DNA of 64,000 nucleotides. Source: Afipia sp. OHSU_II-C1. Its GTDB lineage: Bacteria > Pseudomonadota > Alphaproteobacteria > Rhizobiales > Xanthobacteraceae. Shown here piece by piece: positions 40,002 to 48,888 of this stretch (position 1 is the stretch's first letter; each line of letters starts with the position of its first letter). Made by a program: the position numbers and the translations under genes. The stretch lies in NCBI RefSeq assembly GCF_000497575.1, contig NZ_APJI01000013.1:62001-126000 (forward strand). The letters are read 5' to 3'. The notes beneath the pieces were generated by a model that saw nothing but the letters and a program-made list of their open reading frames with translations, was not told the origin of the DNA and searched no databases.

Positions 40002-40693
40002 GCTTTGGCAGGTATTTACGCGCCTTGCACCCAAGGCGATCGGTGAAATAGGCGCGCGTGGCGTTCACTATTGTATTGATAACGTTAGACGAAAAAGCAT
40101 GTCTCGATCACGCCTGATGTAAATGGGACCCGACGGGAAAGCCGTCGCTGAGAAATGCACGATTCACTTATCTCGCTTCGAACTCAGTTCTGCGGTGCCT
40201 CAGCGCTGCCGGCTGGCTCCAGCGCAAGGTCATTTGTCGAAAACTGAGAACGCGCGGATCTTGAACCGCGCGTCAGTCGCGTCGCGGCTCACTTGCTCGC
40301 TCTCCGCGGACGAGCGACGGATGAGGGCCGGCATCGAGAACGACACTCTGCTCCTTCACGCTCTGTCACGGAATCTGTTCGGGCGACGCAACATCGATGA
40401 CCTAACTTTCAGCCTAGAAGTCAGTCATGTTCCCGGTGTCGTGCGGCACCTTAAAGCATACGGTCGATCCCGAGAACGGCGCGATGCATTCACTAGTGCG
40501 CTGAAGTCCTTTGCTTGCAGGCATCTGTAGGACGTTCGTTTCGGTGGGTCGACCGGACCAGCATAAAATGCTGCTCCGTCACTTAGGCGGTGATCTGTTC
40601 GGGCATTAATGCTGAAGGGCCGGAGTGACTATCGTCGAACAGTTGCAACTCGCGAGACGTCGCAGACTGGCAGACGTTCCATGAACCGGACAT
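40002..40693. other. Long region without a supported gene
   Basis: The only long plus frame (40123-40530, 135 codons) has no recognised motif and no good ribosome site; its end (RDAFTSALKSFACRHL) looks helical. It may be an orphan gene or noise. The promoter for the VOC-to-binding-protein operon should lie here, but no box was recognised. Confidence 0.35.
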
Positions 40694-41047
40694 GTGAAAG
40701 TGAAACTCAAGCAGGTTTATCTCACCGCGCAACAGCCCGAAGGTCTGGCCAGCTTCTATGAGGCTCTCGGGCTGACCGTGCGCTTCGCGGATGCGAGCAA
40801 CTGGATTCAGTTCGCGGGTGAAAAAACAGCGTTCTGTATCGCTGGTCCGGGTGAGTCGGTGTCCGCTCATTCGCGAGATGCGATTCTGGTGTTTGAAGTC
40901 GAGAATCTGGAGGCAGCGATGGACCGTGCACGCGAGGTGGGCGCCAGGGTATCGGAGAAAATTCGCGACATGGGTCCGCACGGCCGTGTTGCGCGCGTCA
41001 CAGATCCGCTTGGCAATGTGATCCAGTTCTTCAGTGCGGCCAGATAG
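40694..41047 (+). CDS. VOC/glyoxalase-family protein with degenerate metal site
   Basis: 117 residues from GTG at 40694. One VOC unit: KLKQVYLTAQQPEGLASFYE, LGLTVRF, ILVFEVENLEAAMDRA, GRVARVTDPLGNVIQFF. The usual first metal ligand His is Tyr (VYLT) and the last Glu is Gln (NVIQFF), so metal-dependent dioxygenase or lyase chemistry is doubtful; the protein may bind or carry a ligand. It stands first before the flavin reductase and Liv genes on the same strand and may belong to that unit. Confidence 0.82.
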   Translation: MKVKLKQVYLTAQQPEGLASFYEALGLTVRFADASNWIQFAGEKTAFCIAGPGESVSAHSRDAILVFEVENLEAAMDRAREVGARVSEKIRDMGPHGRVARVTDPLGNVIQFFSAAR

Positions 41048-41104
41048 CACGGCGATGCGAGCCGCGTCCGAATTCCGATCCGTTTAATCGAGGCAATAGC
41101 CGTC

Positions 41105-41647
41105 ATGATCTTGCGAGCTTCTCCGATGCCGATACAAGAAATACCGCCGTTTAACGCAGCAGAATTCCGCAATGCCATGCGCAATGTTCCCGGTGCCGTG
41201 TCCATCGTGACAACCGGCAAGTGGCCCGGCCGCCACGGCCTGACCCTCACGGCGGGATGCTCGTTATCTACAGATCCATCGAGTGTGTTGGTCTGTGTGA
41301 ACAAATCAGCCGGTGCGCATGACACCATTAAGGCGAGCAAGGCCTTCTGCTGGAACATCCTAGCAGCGGAGCATTCGGCGCTGGCTCACAAATTTTCCGG
41401 ACAGGACGGCAGCAAGGGTGATGTGCGGTTTTCGGATAGCCTCTGGCAGGAACTCGAAACAGGCGCGCCAAGCCTGATCGATGCGATCTGCAGCTTCGAT
41501 TGCCGCATGGTGCATGCGCACGATGCTGGTAGCCATACGATTTTCATCGGCGAGGTTGTCGCGCAGACGACGAGCAAGGACCGTGAGCCGCTTCTCTATG
41601 TGAAGGGCTCATTCGCAGTGCCAAAGTCTCACGATGGGTTGCGCTGA
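41105..41647 (+). CDS. Flavin reductase (HpaC/DIM6-NTAB family)
   Basis: Reduces FMN or FAD with NAD(P)H and passes the free reduced flavin to a partner monooxygenase. 180 residues; MPIQEIPPF at 41126 is an alternative start. Family marks are FRNAMRNVPGAVSIVTTG, HGLTLTAGCSLSTDPSSVLV and VNKSAGAHDTI, with the C-terminal EPLLYVKGSF. The partner is probably the luciferase-like monooxygenase at 46949-48079. It is 57 bases after the VOC gene and 171 before livH. Confidence 0.9.
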   Translation: MILRASPMPIQEIPPFNAAEFRNAMRNVPGAVSIVTTGKWPGRHGLTLTAGCSLSTDPSSVLVCVNKSAGAHDTIKASKAFCWNILAAEHSALAHKFSGQDGSKGDVRFSDSLWQELETGAPSLIDAICSFDCRMVHAHDAGSHTIFIGEVVAQTTSKDREPLLYVKGSFAVPKSHDGLR

Positions 41648-41818
41648 GACGGACATCACGCTGACGAAAGGAGATGGGTATGGGCCCACTATGTATGAGC
41701 GTCAACCTGCCGGGCTGCGACACGCCGGCGTATCGAACCGATTCCGGATCGTGCCAGACTCGGGGCCGATTGGAGCGGCGCCTTCTTTGTCAACAACTGA
41801 CAATATGAGCGTCCACTG

Positions 41819-42688
41819 ATGTTATCGCTTTGGCTCAATGTTCTCGCTAGCGGAGTGCTTCTTGGGCTCGTCTACGGACTCGTCGCACTTGGTCTCACCA
41901 TCATTTTCGGAGTGATGCGCGTCGTGAATTTCGCGCATGGCGAAATGGTCGTGTTCGGTGTCTACATCGGGTACTGGTCGGTTCGTCTCTGGGACGTCCC
42001 AATCATCGTCGCAGCCGCCATCGCCGCCGTTGTGATGTTCGTCTTTGGATATCTGCTGGAAACGCTGATCGTGAAGCGTTTTGTCAATCGGCCGCATCAC
42101 TACCAGTTCATCGTCTTTATTGGTCTGGCGCTGTTGTTCAGCGGCTTCTTGCTGGTCGCGTTCGGTCCCGACCCGCGCCCCACTGCGTCCCAACTGTCGT
42201 TTCATACGGTCTCGATTGGCCTGCTCAAGCTTGATCTCGCGCGGCTTCAGGCCGCGGCGACTGCGGGCCTGCTGATCATTCTGCTCGGTGCATATCTTAA
42301 GTATTCGGCGTTTGGCCGGTCACTGAGAGCCGCAGCCAACAACCGGCTGGGCGGGCTGGTCGTGGGTCTGAACATTCCGCAGATCTACGCCGTCACGTTC
42401 GGTATCGGCACCGGGTGTGCCGGAGTGGCCGGTGCTCTGATTTCTCCGCTGTTCGACGCGCAACCCTATCTCGCGGTCGACTTCACGCTGTTGGCATTCG
42501 TGACGGTGATTGTGGGCGGCCTTGGCAGCTTCAGCGGAGCTTTGCTGGGAGGTCTCACCATCGGCGTGGCAGAAGCTGTTGCCGCGCTAATGTTCGCTCC
42601 CTCGATGAAGACTGCGCTGCCTTATGCGCTCCTGATCATCATTCTGATATTCCGTCCGAGGGGTTTTTTCGGTGCCAAAGAAATTTAA
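41819..42688 (+). CDS. livH: Branched-chain amino acid-type ABC transporter permease LivH
   Basis: 289 residues with about eight membrane helices. Marks are LASGVLLGLVYGLVALGLTI, FGVMRVVNFAHGEMVV and GGLGSFSGALLGGLTIGVAE, the coupling region. Inner-membrane half of a Liv-type importer with LivM. Liv systems in Rhizobiales carry many substrates (amino acids, amides, aromatic acids), so the name does not fix the substrate. Its end overlaps livM by 17 bases. Confidence 0.93.
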   Translation: MLSLWLNVLASGVLLGLVYGLVALGLTIIFGVMRVVNFAHGEMVVFGVYIGYWSVRLWDVPIIVAAAIAAVVMFVFGYLLETLIVKRFVNRPHHYQFIVFIGLALLFSGFLLVAFGPDPRPTASQLSFHTVSIGLLKLDLARLQAAATAGLLIILLGAYLKYSAFGRSLRAAANNRLGGLVVGLNIPQIYAVTFGIGTGCAGVAGALISPLFDAQPYLAVDFTLLAFVTVIVGGLGSFSGALLGGLTIGVAEAVAALMFAPSMKTALPYALLIIILIFRPRGFFGAKEI

Positions 42689-43703
42689 TGAAGCAACCGA
42701 TCAGAAGCGATGGATTGCCGGAGCAGGCGTCTTCGTGATCCTCGCTTTGGTTGGCTTTCTATCGAATTCGTATGTCATATCGCTAATGACGATTGTCCTG
42801 CTCTTTACATTCATGGGACAGTCATGGAACCTGATGCTTGGCATCGGCGGACAATTGTCGATCGGTCATTCCTTGTTCGTCGGACTTGGCGCCTATTCTG
42901 TGGCCGTTCTGAACATCAAGTACGGAATCTCGCCATGGATCGGGCTCGTGGTGGGATTGACTATCGCCGGATTTGTCGGCGCCTTATTGGCGTGGCTGAG
43001 TTTTCGCTTTGAGGTTCGTGGAATCTACTTCGCGCTGCTGACCATCGCCGCAGCGGAGTTTGCCCGGATCATGTTCAGCGGCTGGGAGTTCGTCGGCGGG
43101 ATGCAGGGAATGTTCTTTCAAGCGCCGACCGGAAAGACGGACATCCTGATGCTTCGCGGAGACGCGCGCTTCTACTACTTCGTCGCGCTGGGTGTCGCCG
43201 CAATCGGCGTTCTGGGAACCGAGCTGATCTCGCGGTCGTATCTTGGCTATGTCTGGCGCGCGATGAGAGACGATGACGAGGCGGCTCGCGCGCTGGGTGT
43301 CCGCACATTCCGGCACAAGATCATTGTGATCTCGATATCGGCGGGCAGCGCGGCCGTCGGCGGCGGCATTCTTGCACTTGTTCAAGGGTCAATCTTTCCG
43401 GATTCCATTATGGGAATGGGCATTTCGGTCGATGTTCTGATCGGTCCCGTGGTGGGAGGTCTGGGCACGGCCTTTGGCCCCTTTGTCGGATCGCTCGCGG
43501 CGATTCCACTGAACCACACGATGAGTGCGATCGGAGACAGCTTAGGTATTCCGGGTCTGAACAACATTGCCTACGGGATCATTCTGATCCTCGTGGTGTG
43601 GTTTCTGCCAGATGGAATCTGGCCGGCCATCGTCCGGCTCTATCGATCGATTCCGCCTCTGCCTCGGCTGAAGATTTCCCAACCGAGGAAGGTCGAGGAA
43701 TGA
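42672..43703 (+). CDS. livM: Branched-chain amino acid-type ABC transporter permease LivM
   Basis: 343 residues from GTG at 42672, within the end of livH. About ten hydrophobic segments; MGQSWNLMLGIGGQLSIGHS and VRGIYFALLTIAAAEFARIM are the family marks, and GGLGTAFGPFVGSLAAIPL is the coupling loop. It pairs with LivH. The start could be a later ATG, but the overlap is usual in liv operons. Its stop overlaps the livG start (ATGA). Confidence 0.93.
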   Translation: MPKKFNEATDQKRWIAGAGVFVILALVGFLSNSYVISLMTIVLLFTFMGQSWNLMLGIGGQLSIGHSLFVGLGAYSVAVLNIKYGISPWIGLVVGLTIAGFVGALLAWLSFRFEVRGIYFALLTIAAAEFARIMFSGWEFVGGMQGMFFQAPTGKTDILMLRGDARFYYFVALGVAAIGVLGTELISRSYLGYVWRAMRDDDEAARALGVRTFRHKIIVISISAGSAAVGGGILALVQGSIFPDSIMGMGISVDVLIGPVVGGLGTAFGPFVGSLAAIPLNHTMSAIGDSLGIPGLNNIAYGIILILVVWFLPDGIWPAIVRLYRSIPPLPRLKISQPRKVEE

Positions 43704-44425
43704 CCAATCTGCTCGAAGTCAGGAATCTTACACGATCGTTCGGTGGACTGATCGCGGTCAATGATGTGAGCTTTTCACTTCGGGGCGGGCGTATTACGGC
43801 CTTGATCGGACCCAATGGTGCCGGCAAGACGACTTGCTTCAACCTGGTCGCGGGTGCCTTGAGAACGACCAGCGGGCAGGTGTTTTTCGAGGGGCGGGCC
43901 ATCGAGAACAGACGTCCGGAAGACGTGTGCAGAATGGGAATCGCGCGAACGTTCCAGATTGTGCGTCCGATGCGCGATATGACGGTGCTCGAGAATGCGA
44001 TGGTCGGAGCGTTCAGTTGGACAAGAAGTGTCAACGATGCGCGGGATATCGCATACGATTCGCTGGAAAGCGTGGGGCTCGCAAACAAGGCGCATGCGAA
44101 AACCGATCAATTGACATTGCCGGATCGGAAAATGCTCGAAATGGCCAAGGCGCTGTCAACGCGGCCGAAACTGCTTTTGCTTGACGAGGTGATGGCCGGG
44201 TTGCGGCCCACCGAGGCTGCAGGGGTCGTTCGGGTGCTTCAGAAGCTGACCGAGAACGGTCTGACGATTCTGCTCGTCGAACATGTGATGCGGATTGTCA
44301 TGGAGGTGGCGTCGACAGTCGTGGTCCTGCACCACGGAGCAAAAATCGCCGAAGGCTCACCTGCTGATGTTGTCGCAGATTCGAAGGTGCTCGAAAGCTA
44401 CCTGGGGGCCGGCTTCCATGCCTGA
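43700..44425 (+). CDS. livG: ABC transporter ATP-binding protein LivG
   Basis: 241 residues from ATG 43700 overlapping the livM stop; a frame start at 43598 lies inside livM. Walker A GPNGAGKT, Q loop region, signature-like LTLPDRKMLEMAKAL (LSxGxQ replaced, as common in LivG), Walker B LLLLDEVMAGL, and H loop EHVMRIV. It drives the Liv importer together with LivF. Confidence 0.93.
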   Translation: MTNLLEVRNLTRSFGGLIAVNDVSFSLRGGRITALIGPNGAGKTTCFNLVAGALRTTSGQVFFEGRAIENRRPEDVCRMGIARTFQIVRPMRDMTVLENAMVGAFSWTRSVNDARDIAYDSLESVGLANKAHAKTDQLTLPDRKMLEMAKALSTRPKLLLLDEVMAGLRPTEAAGVVRVLQKLTENGLTILLVEHVMRIVMEVASTVVVLHHGAKIAEGSPADVVADSKVLESYLGAGFHA

Positions 44426-45137
44426 TGATGCTCTTCTTCTGGTCGAAGACCTGTGTGTTGCCTATGATGGCTCGAGTGCACTGCACGGCGTCTCGCTGGC
44501 GATCCGAAAGGGCGAGTTGATCTGTGTTGTAGGCGCCAATGGCGCGGGCAAGACTTCATTGATCCGCTCCATTGCGGGAATCGTTCCGGCGTTGAGTGGT
44601 ACTGTGAAGGTAAGGGGCGTCGACATCACGAAGCAGCAGCCGTGGAAGATATGCGAACTCGGAATCGCGCAGGTTGCGGAAGGGCGTCAGATTTTTGGCG
44701 CTCTGTCAGTCGAGGAAAATCTGCTGATTGGCGGATCGCTGAAGCGCGCGAAGGCAGATCAGTCAACCACACTCGAGTCGGTCTATCAGCTGTTCGACAG
44801 GCTGCGTGAACGCCGCCGGCAACTGGCAGGAACGCTGTCCGGAGGCGAGCAGCAGATGCTGGCAATCGGCCGCGCGATGATGTCGAAGCCGGAAATCGTC
44901 ATGTTTGATGAGCCTTCCATCGGTCTATCTCCGGCTCTGACGGACGTGATGTTCGGGGTCATCAAGTCTCTGCATCAGCACGGAACCACGGTGCTGCTGG
45001 TCGAGCAGAATGTCGCGAAATCCCTTGCATTGAGCAATCGGGGATACGTGCTGGAAAACGGCTCCGTCGTCCTTCACGGTTCGAGCGAAGAGCTGTTGAA
45101 CAATTCCGACGTGCAGCGCGCCTATCTCGGAATGTGA
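44418..45137 (+). CDS. livF: ABC transporter ATP-binding protein LivF
   Basis: 239 residues from ATG 44418 (MPDDALLLVEDLCVAYDG), overlapping the livG end by 8 bases. Walker A GANGAGKT, VAEGRQIFGALSVEENLLIG typical of LivF, signature LSGGEQQMLAIGRAM, Walker B IVMFDEPSIGLSP and H loop LVEQNV. Second ATPase of the importer. Confidence 0.93.
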   Translation: MPDDALLLVEDLCVAYDGSSALHGVSLAIRKGELICVVGANGAGKTSLIRSIAGIVPALSGTVKVRGVDITKQQPWKICELGIAQVAEGRQIFGALSVEENLLIGGSLKRAKADQSTTLESVYQLFDRLRERRRQLAGTLSGGEQQMLAIGRAMMSKPEIVMFDEPSIGLSPALTDVMFGVIKSLHQHGTTVLLVEQNVAKSLALSNRGYVLENGSVVLHGSSEELLNNSDVQRAYLGM

Positions 45138-45260
45138 AGCTGCGGGCCGAAAGCAGAATATGCTGCGAGGCTCTGTTTTTCGGAATTCTTGTCCCGCCGT
45201 TGTCCACAAACGCGTTTTCTACGGCAAACTATTTTGAAGCCGGCTGCTTAGGCTTGTGGC

Positions 45261-46028
45261 ATGGACAAGGACAGCATTCTCATCGTCGATCGCGAGGCCG
45301 ATCTGGTCACGCTGACCATGAACCGGCCTCCGGCCAACGCCGTAAACTTCGATCTCATTTCTGCGCTGCTGAACACCATCCGAACGCTCGCCGGCGAGGA
45401 TGCGCCGCCCGGCATCGTGCTCGCCGGGACCGGGGATCGCTTCTTCAGCGCGGGCGGCGATATCAGGGAAGTCGTGGGCATCGAGATCGCGGCGCCTCGC
45501 ATCAGGATCTTCCACGCGCTGCTCTGCGCGCTGGAGCAGTATCCGGCTCCGATCGTTTGTGCTGTTCGAGGTTATGCGGTCGGCGGCGCGCTCGAATTTC
45601 TTCTGCATGCCGACTACGTGGTTGCCAACGATGAATGCAAGGTCGGCTTTCCCGAAATCAATCATGGCCTGTTGCCTGTAACAAAGGGCATCCGCCGCGC
45701 GGCGGAGAAGCTCGGCGTCAGAGGTGCTCAGAGGCTTCTGTACTGGGGAGACCTTGTCGATGCGCAGACGGCAAAGGACATCGGCGCCGTCAACGAGATC
45801 GTTGCGACCGCTGAGGTGTCGACGCGTGCGCTGGATGTCTGTCGGAGCCTTCGGGGAAAGGACCGGAAGCTGTTTGCTGCCATCAAGCGGTCATTGAATC
45901 TCACCAGCCAGATGAGCGACCAAGCTCTCGAAGCCATGACGGTGGATGATCTCGGCGCCTATCTGACCGAGAATACCTCCGCGGACGCGCGCGCCCGGTT
46001 TCTCTTGAAGAACGCTAGGAAGAATTAG
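45261..46028 (+). CDS. Enoyl-CoA hydratase/isomerase family protein
   Basis: 255 residues, crotonase fold. Oxyanion-hole segments are FFSAGGDI and GYAVGGALEFLLHADYV; the region GFPEINHGLLPVTKGIRR has Glu at the first catalytic position, while the second is not clear. So hydratase, isomerase or hydrolase action on an acyl-CoA is possible. It begins 124 bases after livF and ends one base before the creatininase gene, as part of the same operon. A second crotonase lies at 48108-48887. Confidence 0.9.
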   Translation: MDKDSILIVDREADLVTLTMNRPPANAVNFDLISALLNTIRTLAGEDAPPGIVLAGTGDRFFSAGGDIREVVGIEIAAPRIRIFHALLCALEQYPAPIVCAVRGYAVGGALEFLLHADYVVANDECKVGFPEINHGLLPVTKGIRRAAEKLGVRGAQRLLYWGDLVDAQTAKDIGAVNEIVATAEVSTRALDVCRSLRGKDRKLFAAIKRSLNLTSQMSDQALEAMTVDDLGAYLTENTSADARARFLLKNARKN

Positions 46029-46029
46029 C

Positions 46030-46797
46030 ATGAGCGGGCTCGGGCGAAAACATCAGGTCCGCCTGGAGCTCATGAGCTTCGAGGACGTGTCGGAAGCTTT
46101 GGCGCGAGGTTGCAGCACCGTTGTTATCCCTTGCGGAGCCGTGGAGCAGCACGGACCGCACTTGCCCTTGTGCATGGACGCGGATCACGCTGATGCGCTT
46201 GCTGAGAGGATCGCTAGGTCGCTCGACGATGCGCTGATCGCCCCGACAATCAAGGTCGGCTGTTCGGCCCATCATCTCGCATTTCCCGGCACGATCTCGC
46301 TTCGGCCCGAGACGTTCGAGGGGATCTGTCTGGATTACTGTACTAGCCTCGCCCGACACGGATTTCGCCGTATTCTACTGTTCTCGGGCCATATCGGAAA
46401 CTTTCCTGTGTTTCAGCAGATGCTTCCGCAGCTACGGCAGGCGATGCCGGCCGGTGTGGAGGTGGTTGCCTTTACGGACTCCACCGGCTGGATCGGGGCA
46501 TGGCGGCGAGCGGTTGCCGGGGCAGGTGGCGATCCGGATCATGTCGGCGGCCACGCGGATATTGCGGAGACGTCGCTGATGATGGTTATCAGGCCGGAAA
46601 GTGTGCGCCCGGACCGGTTCGAGGCCGGGTATCTCGGTACACTCTCGGAGGAGCAACTCCGCGACATGTGGGCGAACGGCATCAAGTCCGTGACGCACAA
46701 CGGCATCATCGGCGATCCGCATGGGTCCAGTGTTGCCATCGGCGAGCGATGCTTTGATGCGATTGCCGATCTTTTGGTCAACGCTTTCCGAAAATAA
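46030..46797 (+). CDS. Creatininase-family amidohydrolase
   Basis: 255 residues. Metal-site motifs are PCGAVEQHGPHLPLCMDADH (Glu, His, Asp ligands) and GGHADIAETSLMM (HA..ETS). The family segment usually written GHGGN is here SGHIGNFPVF, an unusual Ile. Known members hydrolyse cyclic or linear amides: creatinine, N-formyl derivatives, and the mycofactocin peptide precursor. In this operon, between two crotonases and a flavin monooxygenase, it probably opens a C-N bond of the imported compound. The substrate is unknown. Confidence 0.88.
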   Translation: MSGLGRKHQVRLELMSFEDVSEALARGCSTVVIPCGAVEQHGPHLPLCMDADHADALAERIARSLDDALIAPTIKVGCSAHHLAFPGTISLRPETFEGICLDYCTSLARHGFRRILLFSGHIGNFPVFQQMLPQLRQAMPAGVEVVAFTDSTGWIGAWRRAVAGAGGDPDHVGGHADIAETSLMMVIRPESVRPDRFEAGYLGTLSEEQLRDMWANGIKSVTHNGIIGDPHGSSVAIGERCFDAIADLLVNAFRK

Positions 46798-46948
46798 GCT
46801 GGCGGCACGCATTGGCGCAAACGACGTCGCCAGCCGGTCCGCAGCATAAAATTCGGAAAGATCGATAGCGCCCAGTAGCTTTCGGCCAAAAATGTTGCCT
46901 CGCGTATGAAACGTTGTGCTTGTCAGGAATTTTCCAAAGGATAAGAAA

Positions 46949-48079
46949 ATGGCACTTACGTTCGGGTTCTGGTCGGAGCAGGAGACCCAGGTCGGCCACA
47001 GCTACTCGCGCCGGCTTCATGAACTGGTAGACGAGGTGCGCCTCGCCGAGAAGGTGGGGTTCGACTGCGTCGCGCTCTCCGAGCAGCACGTCGCCCTCGG
47101 TGGTATCTCTAGCTCGGCTCCAGAAGTGGTCTACGGCTACCTCGCCGCGGTGACCTCGCGCGTGAAGCTTCGCTCCGCCGTGACGCTCATGCCGCACAGG
47201 ATCAACCACGCCCTGCGAACGGCTGAACGCCTTGCCGTGACGGACATCCTGTCGAACGGCCGGATGGAATTCTATGGCGGGCGGGCCAACACCACCATCG
47301 CGATGCGTGCGTTCAACGTCGATCCCAATGAAACGCTCGAGCAGATGGAAGAAGGTCTCGCGCTTCTGAAGAAATCGATGCGGGATGACATCTTCACCTT
47401 CGAAGGCAAGTACTACCAGATTCCGCCGCGCCAGCTCGTCCCAAAACCGCTCCAGAAGCCGCACCCGGTGATTGGCATCGCGGCGACGAGCGAACGCAGC
47501 CACGGCTGGGCAGGCTCCGAAGGCTTTGCGGTGATGAGCAGCAACATCTATCAGGGCTGGGAAGTTCAGCAGAAGCTGATTGATATCTATCGCAAGAGCT
47601 GGAAGCGCGACGAGCAGGGGCCGCTCGAAAGTTCCCGAATCGGAATTCCGCTGTTCATCGGCATCGGCAAGACGGACGCGCAAGCGAAGGAAGACTACGC
47701 CGGGCCGCTGATGCATTACGCAAAGATCTCGACCGACGCATATCCGCGCCTCGCGAAGATCGCCGACGACTACAAGTACATGAGCGAAGGCGTTCCTTCC
47801 ATGGAGCGTGCCGCGAACGACTGGGACTATCTGGTCAACGAGTCGGCCACGACGGTTTGCGGAAGCCCGGACACCATCATCCGCCAGCTTGAGAGGTTCC
47901 AGGCCATGGGTGCTGACGAAATCCTGCTGCACATGGATTCGGTGCCTCACGAAAAAATCATGGAGGCCATCGAAATGGTCGGCCGCTATGTGATCCCGCA
48001 TTTCAATGATCGGAACAATGTCGTGCGTCCGACTGAGGAAATCCTTGGAAAAATCCGGGCCATGCGGTCCCAAAACTAA
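46949..48079 (+). CDS. Luciferase-like (LLM class) flavin-dependent monooxygenase
   Basis: 376 residues from MALTFGFWSEQETQVGHSYS (ATG 46949 behind AAAGGATAAG). TIM-barrel LLM protein with EKVGFDCVALSEQHVALGG near residue 35-53, SSSAPEVVYGYLAAVTSRVK, ERLAVTDILSNGRMEFYGGR, and CGSPDTIIRQLERFQAMGAD near the end. Uses reduced FMN from a separate reductase, so the 41105-41647 protein is the likely partner. The reaction could be Baeyer-Villiger, C-N or C-S oxygenation. A 151-base gap separates it from the creatininase gene. Confidence 0.92.
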   Translation: MALTFGFWSEQETQVGHSYSRRLHELVDEVRLAEKVGFDCVALSEQHVALGGISSSAPEVVYGYLAAVTSRVKLRSAVTLMPHRINHALRTAERLAVTDILSNGRMEFYGGRANTTIAMRAFNVDPNETLEQMEEGLALLKKSMRDDIFTFEGKYYQIPPRQLVPKPLQKPHPVIGIAATSERSHGWAGSEGFAVMSSNIYQGWEVQQKLIDIYRKSWKRDEQGPLESSRIGIPLFIGIGKTDAQAKEDYAGPLMHYAKISTDAYPRLAKIADDYKYMSEGVPSMERAANDWDYLVNESATTVCGSPDTIIRQLERFQAMGADEILLHMDSVPHEKIMEAIEMVGRYVIPHFNDRNNVVRPTEEILGKIRAMRSQN

Positions 48080-48107
48080 GATCAGAAAAAACAGAACGGA
48101 AAGACCA

Positions 48108-48887
48108 ATGTCTCAGCTTAGCTACAAATATCTGATCGTCGAAAAGCGCGCGAGCGGCGTTGCGGTCGTGACCATGAACCGCCCGGAGATCCTGAACGCG
48201 ATCAACTGGGAAATGCACGAAGAGCTCGAAGACGTTTTCATCAAGCTCGATCACGAAAAGTCGGTCAACGCTATCGTTCTGACGGGAGCCGGACGCGGTT
48301 TCTGCTCGGGGGGCGATCAGACGTCGCTGGATAAGGGGACGCTGCCATCTCCTACCCGTAGCGGGCGTCATCTCATTCGCAATATGCTCGAAGTCGAAGT
48401 GCCGATCGTGGCGGCTGTCAACGGTGTCGCTGTCGGTCTCGGCGCGACGCTTGCGCTGTTCTGCGACGTGGTGTTCGCGAGCCCGACCGCGCGGTTCGCC
48501 GACACCCACGTCAATGCGGGTGTCGTTGCCGGTGACGGCGGCGCGGTGATCTGGCCGCTGCTGATAGGGCCGGTGCGCGCAAAGCACTACCTCATGACGG
48601 GCGATTTCATCTCCGCCGAGAAGGCGGCTGCCATGGGCATGATAAATGAGGTCGTCTCCGACAAGGATGTCCGGGATGCTGCAATCGACTACGCGGAGCT
48701 TCTGGCGAGCGGTCCGAAAGAGTCGATCATCTGGACGAAGTACAGTGTCAACAAGATCATCAAGCAGTATACTCATCTGCTGCTTGATACCTCGGCCGCG
48801 CTTGAGATGCTGACGTTCGCGTCTCCCGAGCGTCGCGAGGCGGTTGCTGCCTTCGCGGAGAAGCGCAAGCGCTTCGCGGAGAAATAA
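48108..48887 (+). CDS. Enoyl-CoA hydratase/isomerase family protein, second
   Basis: 259 residues from MSQLSYKYLIVEKRASGVAV; an upstream start at 48006 overlaps the monooxygenase gene. Crotonase fold with GRGFCSGGDQ and GVAVGLGATLALFCDVVF forming the oxyanion hole. The catalytic region is FADTHVNAGVVAGDGG, without the paired Glu of classic hydratases, so isomerase, C-C hydrolase or another reaction is as likely. 28 bases after the monooxygenase gene and one base before the ligase gene. Confidence 0.9.
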   Translation: MSQLSYKYLIVEKRASGVAVVTMNRPEILNAINWEMHEELEDVFIKLDHEKSVNAIVLTGAGRGFCSGGDQTSLDKGTLPSPTRSGRHLIRNMLEVEVPIVAAVNGVAVGLGATLALFCDVVFASPTARFADTHVNAGVVAGDGGAVIWPLLIGPVRAKHYLMTGDFISAEKAAAMGMINEVVSDKDVRDAAIDYAELLASGPKESIIWTKYSVNKIIKQYTHLLLDTSAALEMLTFASPERREAVAAFAEKRKRFAEK

Positions 48888-48888
48888 A

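Noticed and set aside
41634-41819. 61-codon plus frame between the flavin reductase and livH
   Set aside because: No motif or ribosome site; it only happens to end at the livH start.
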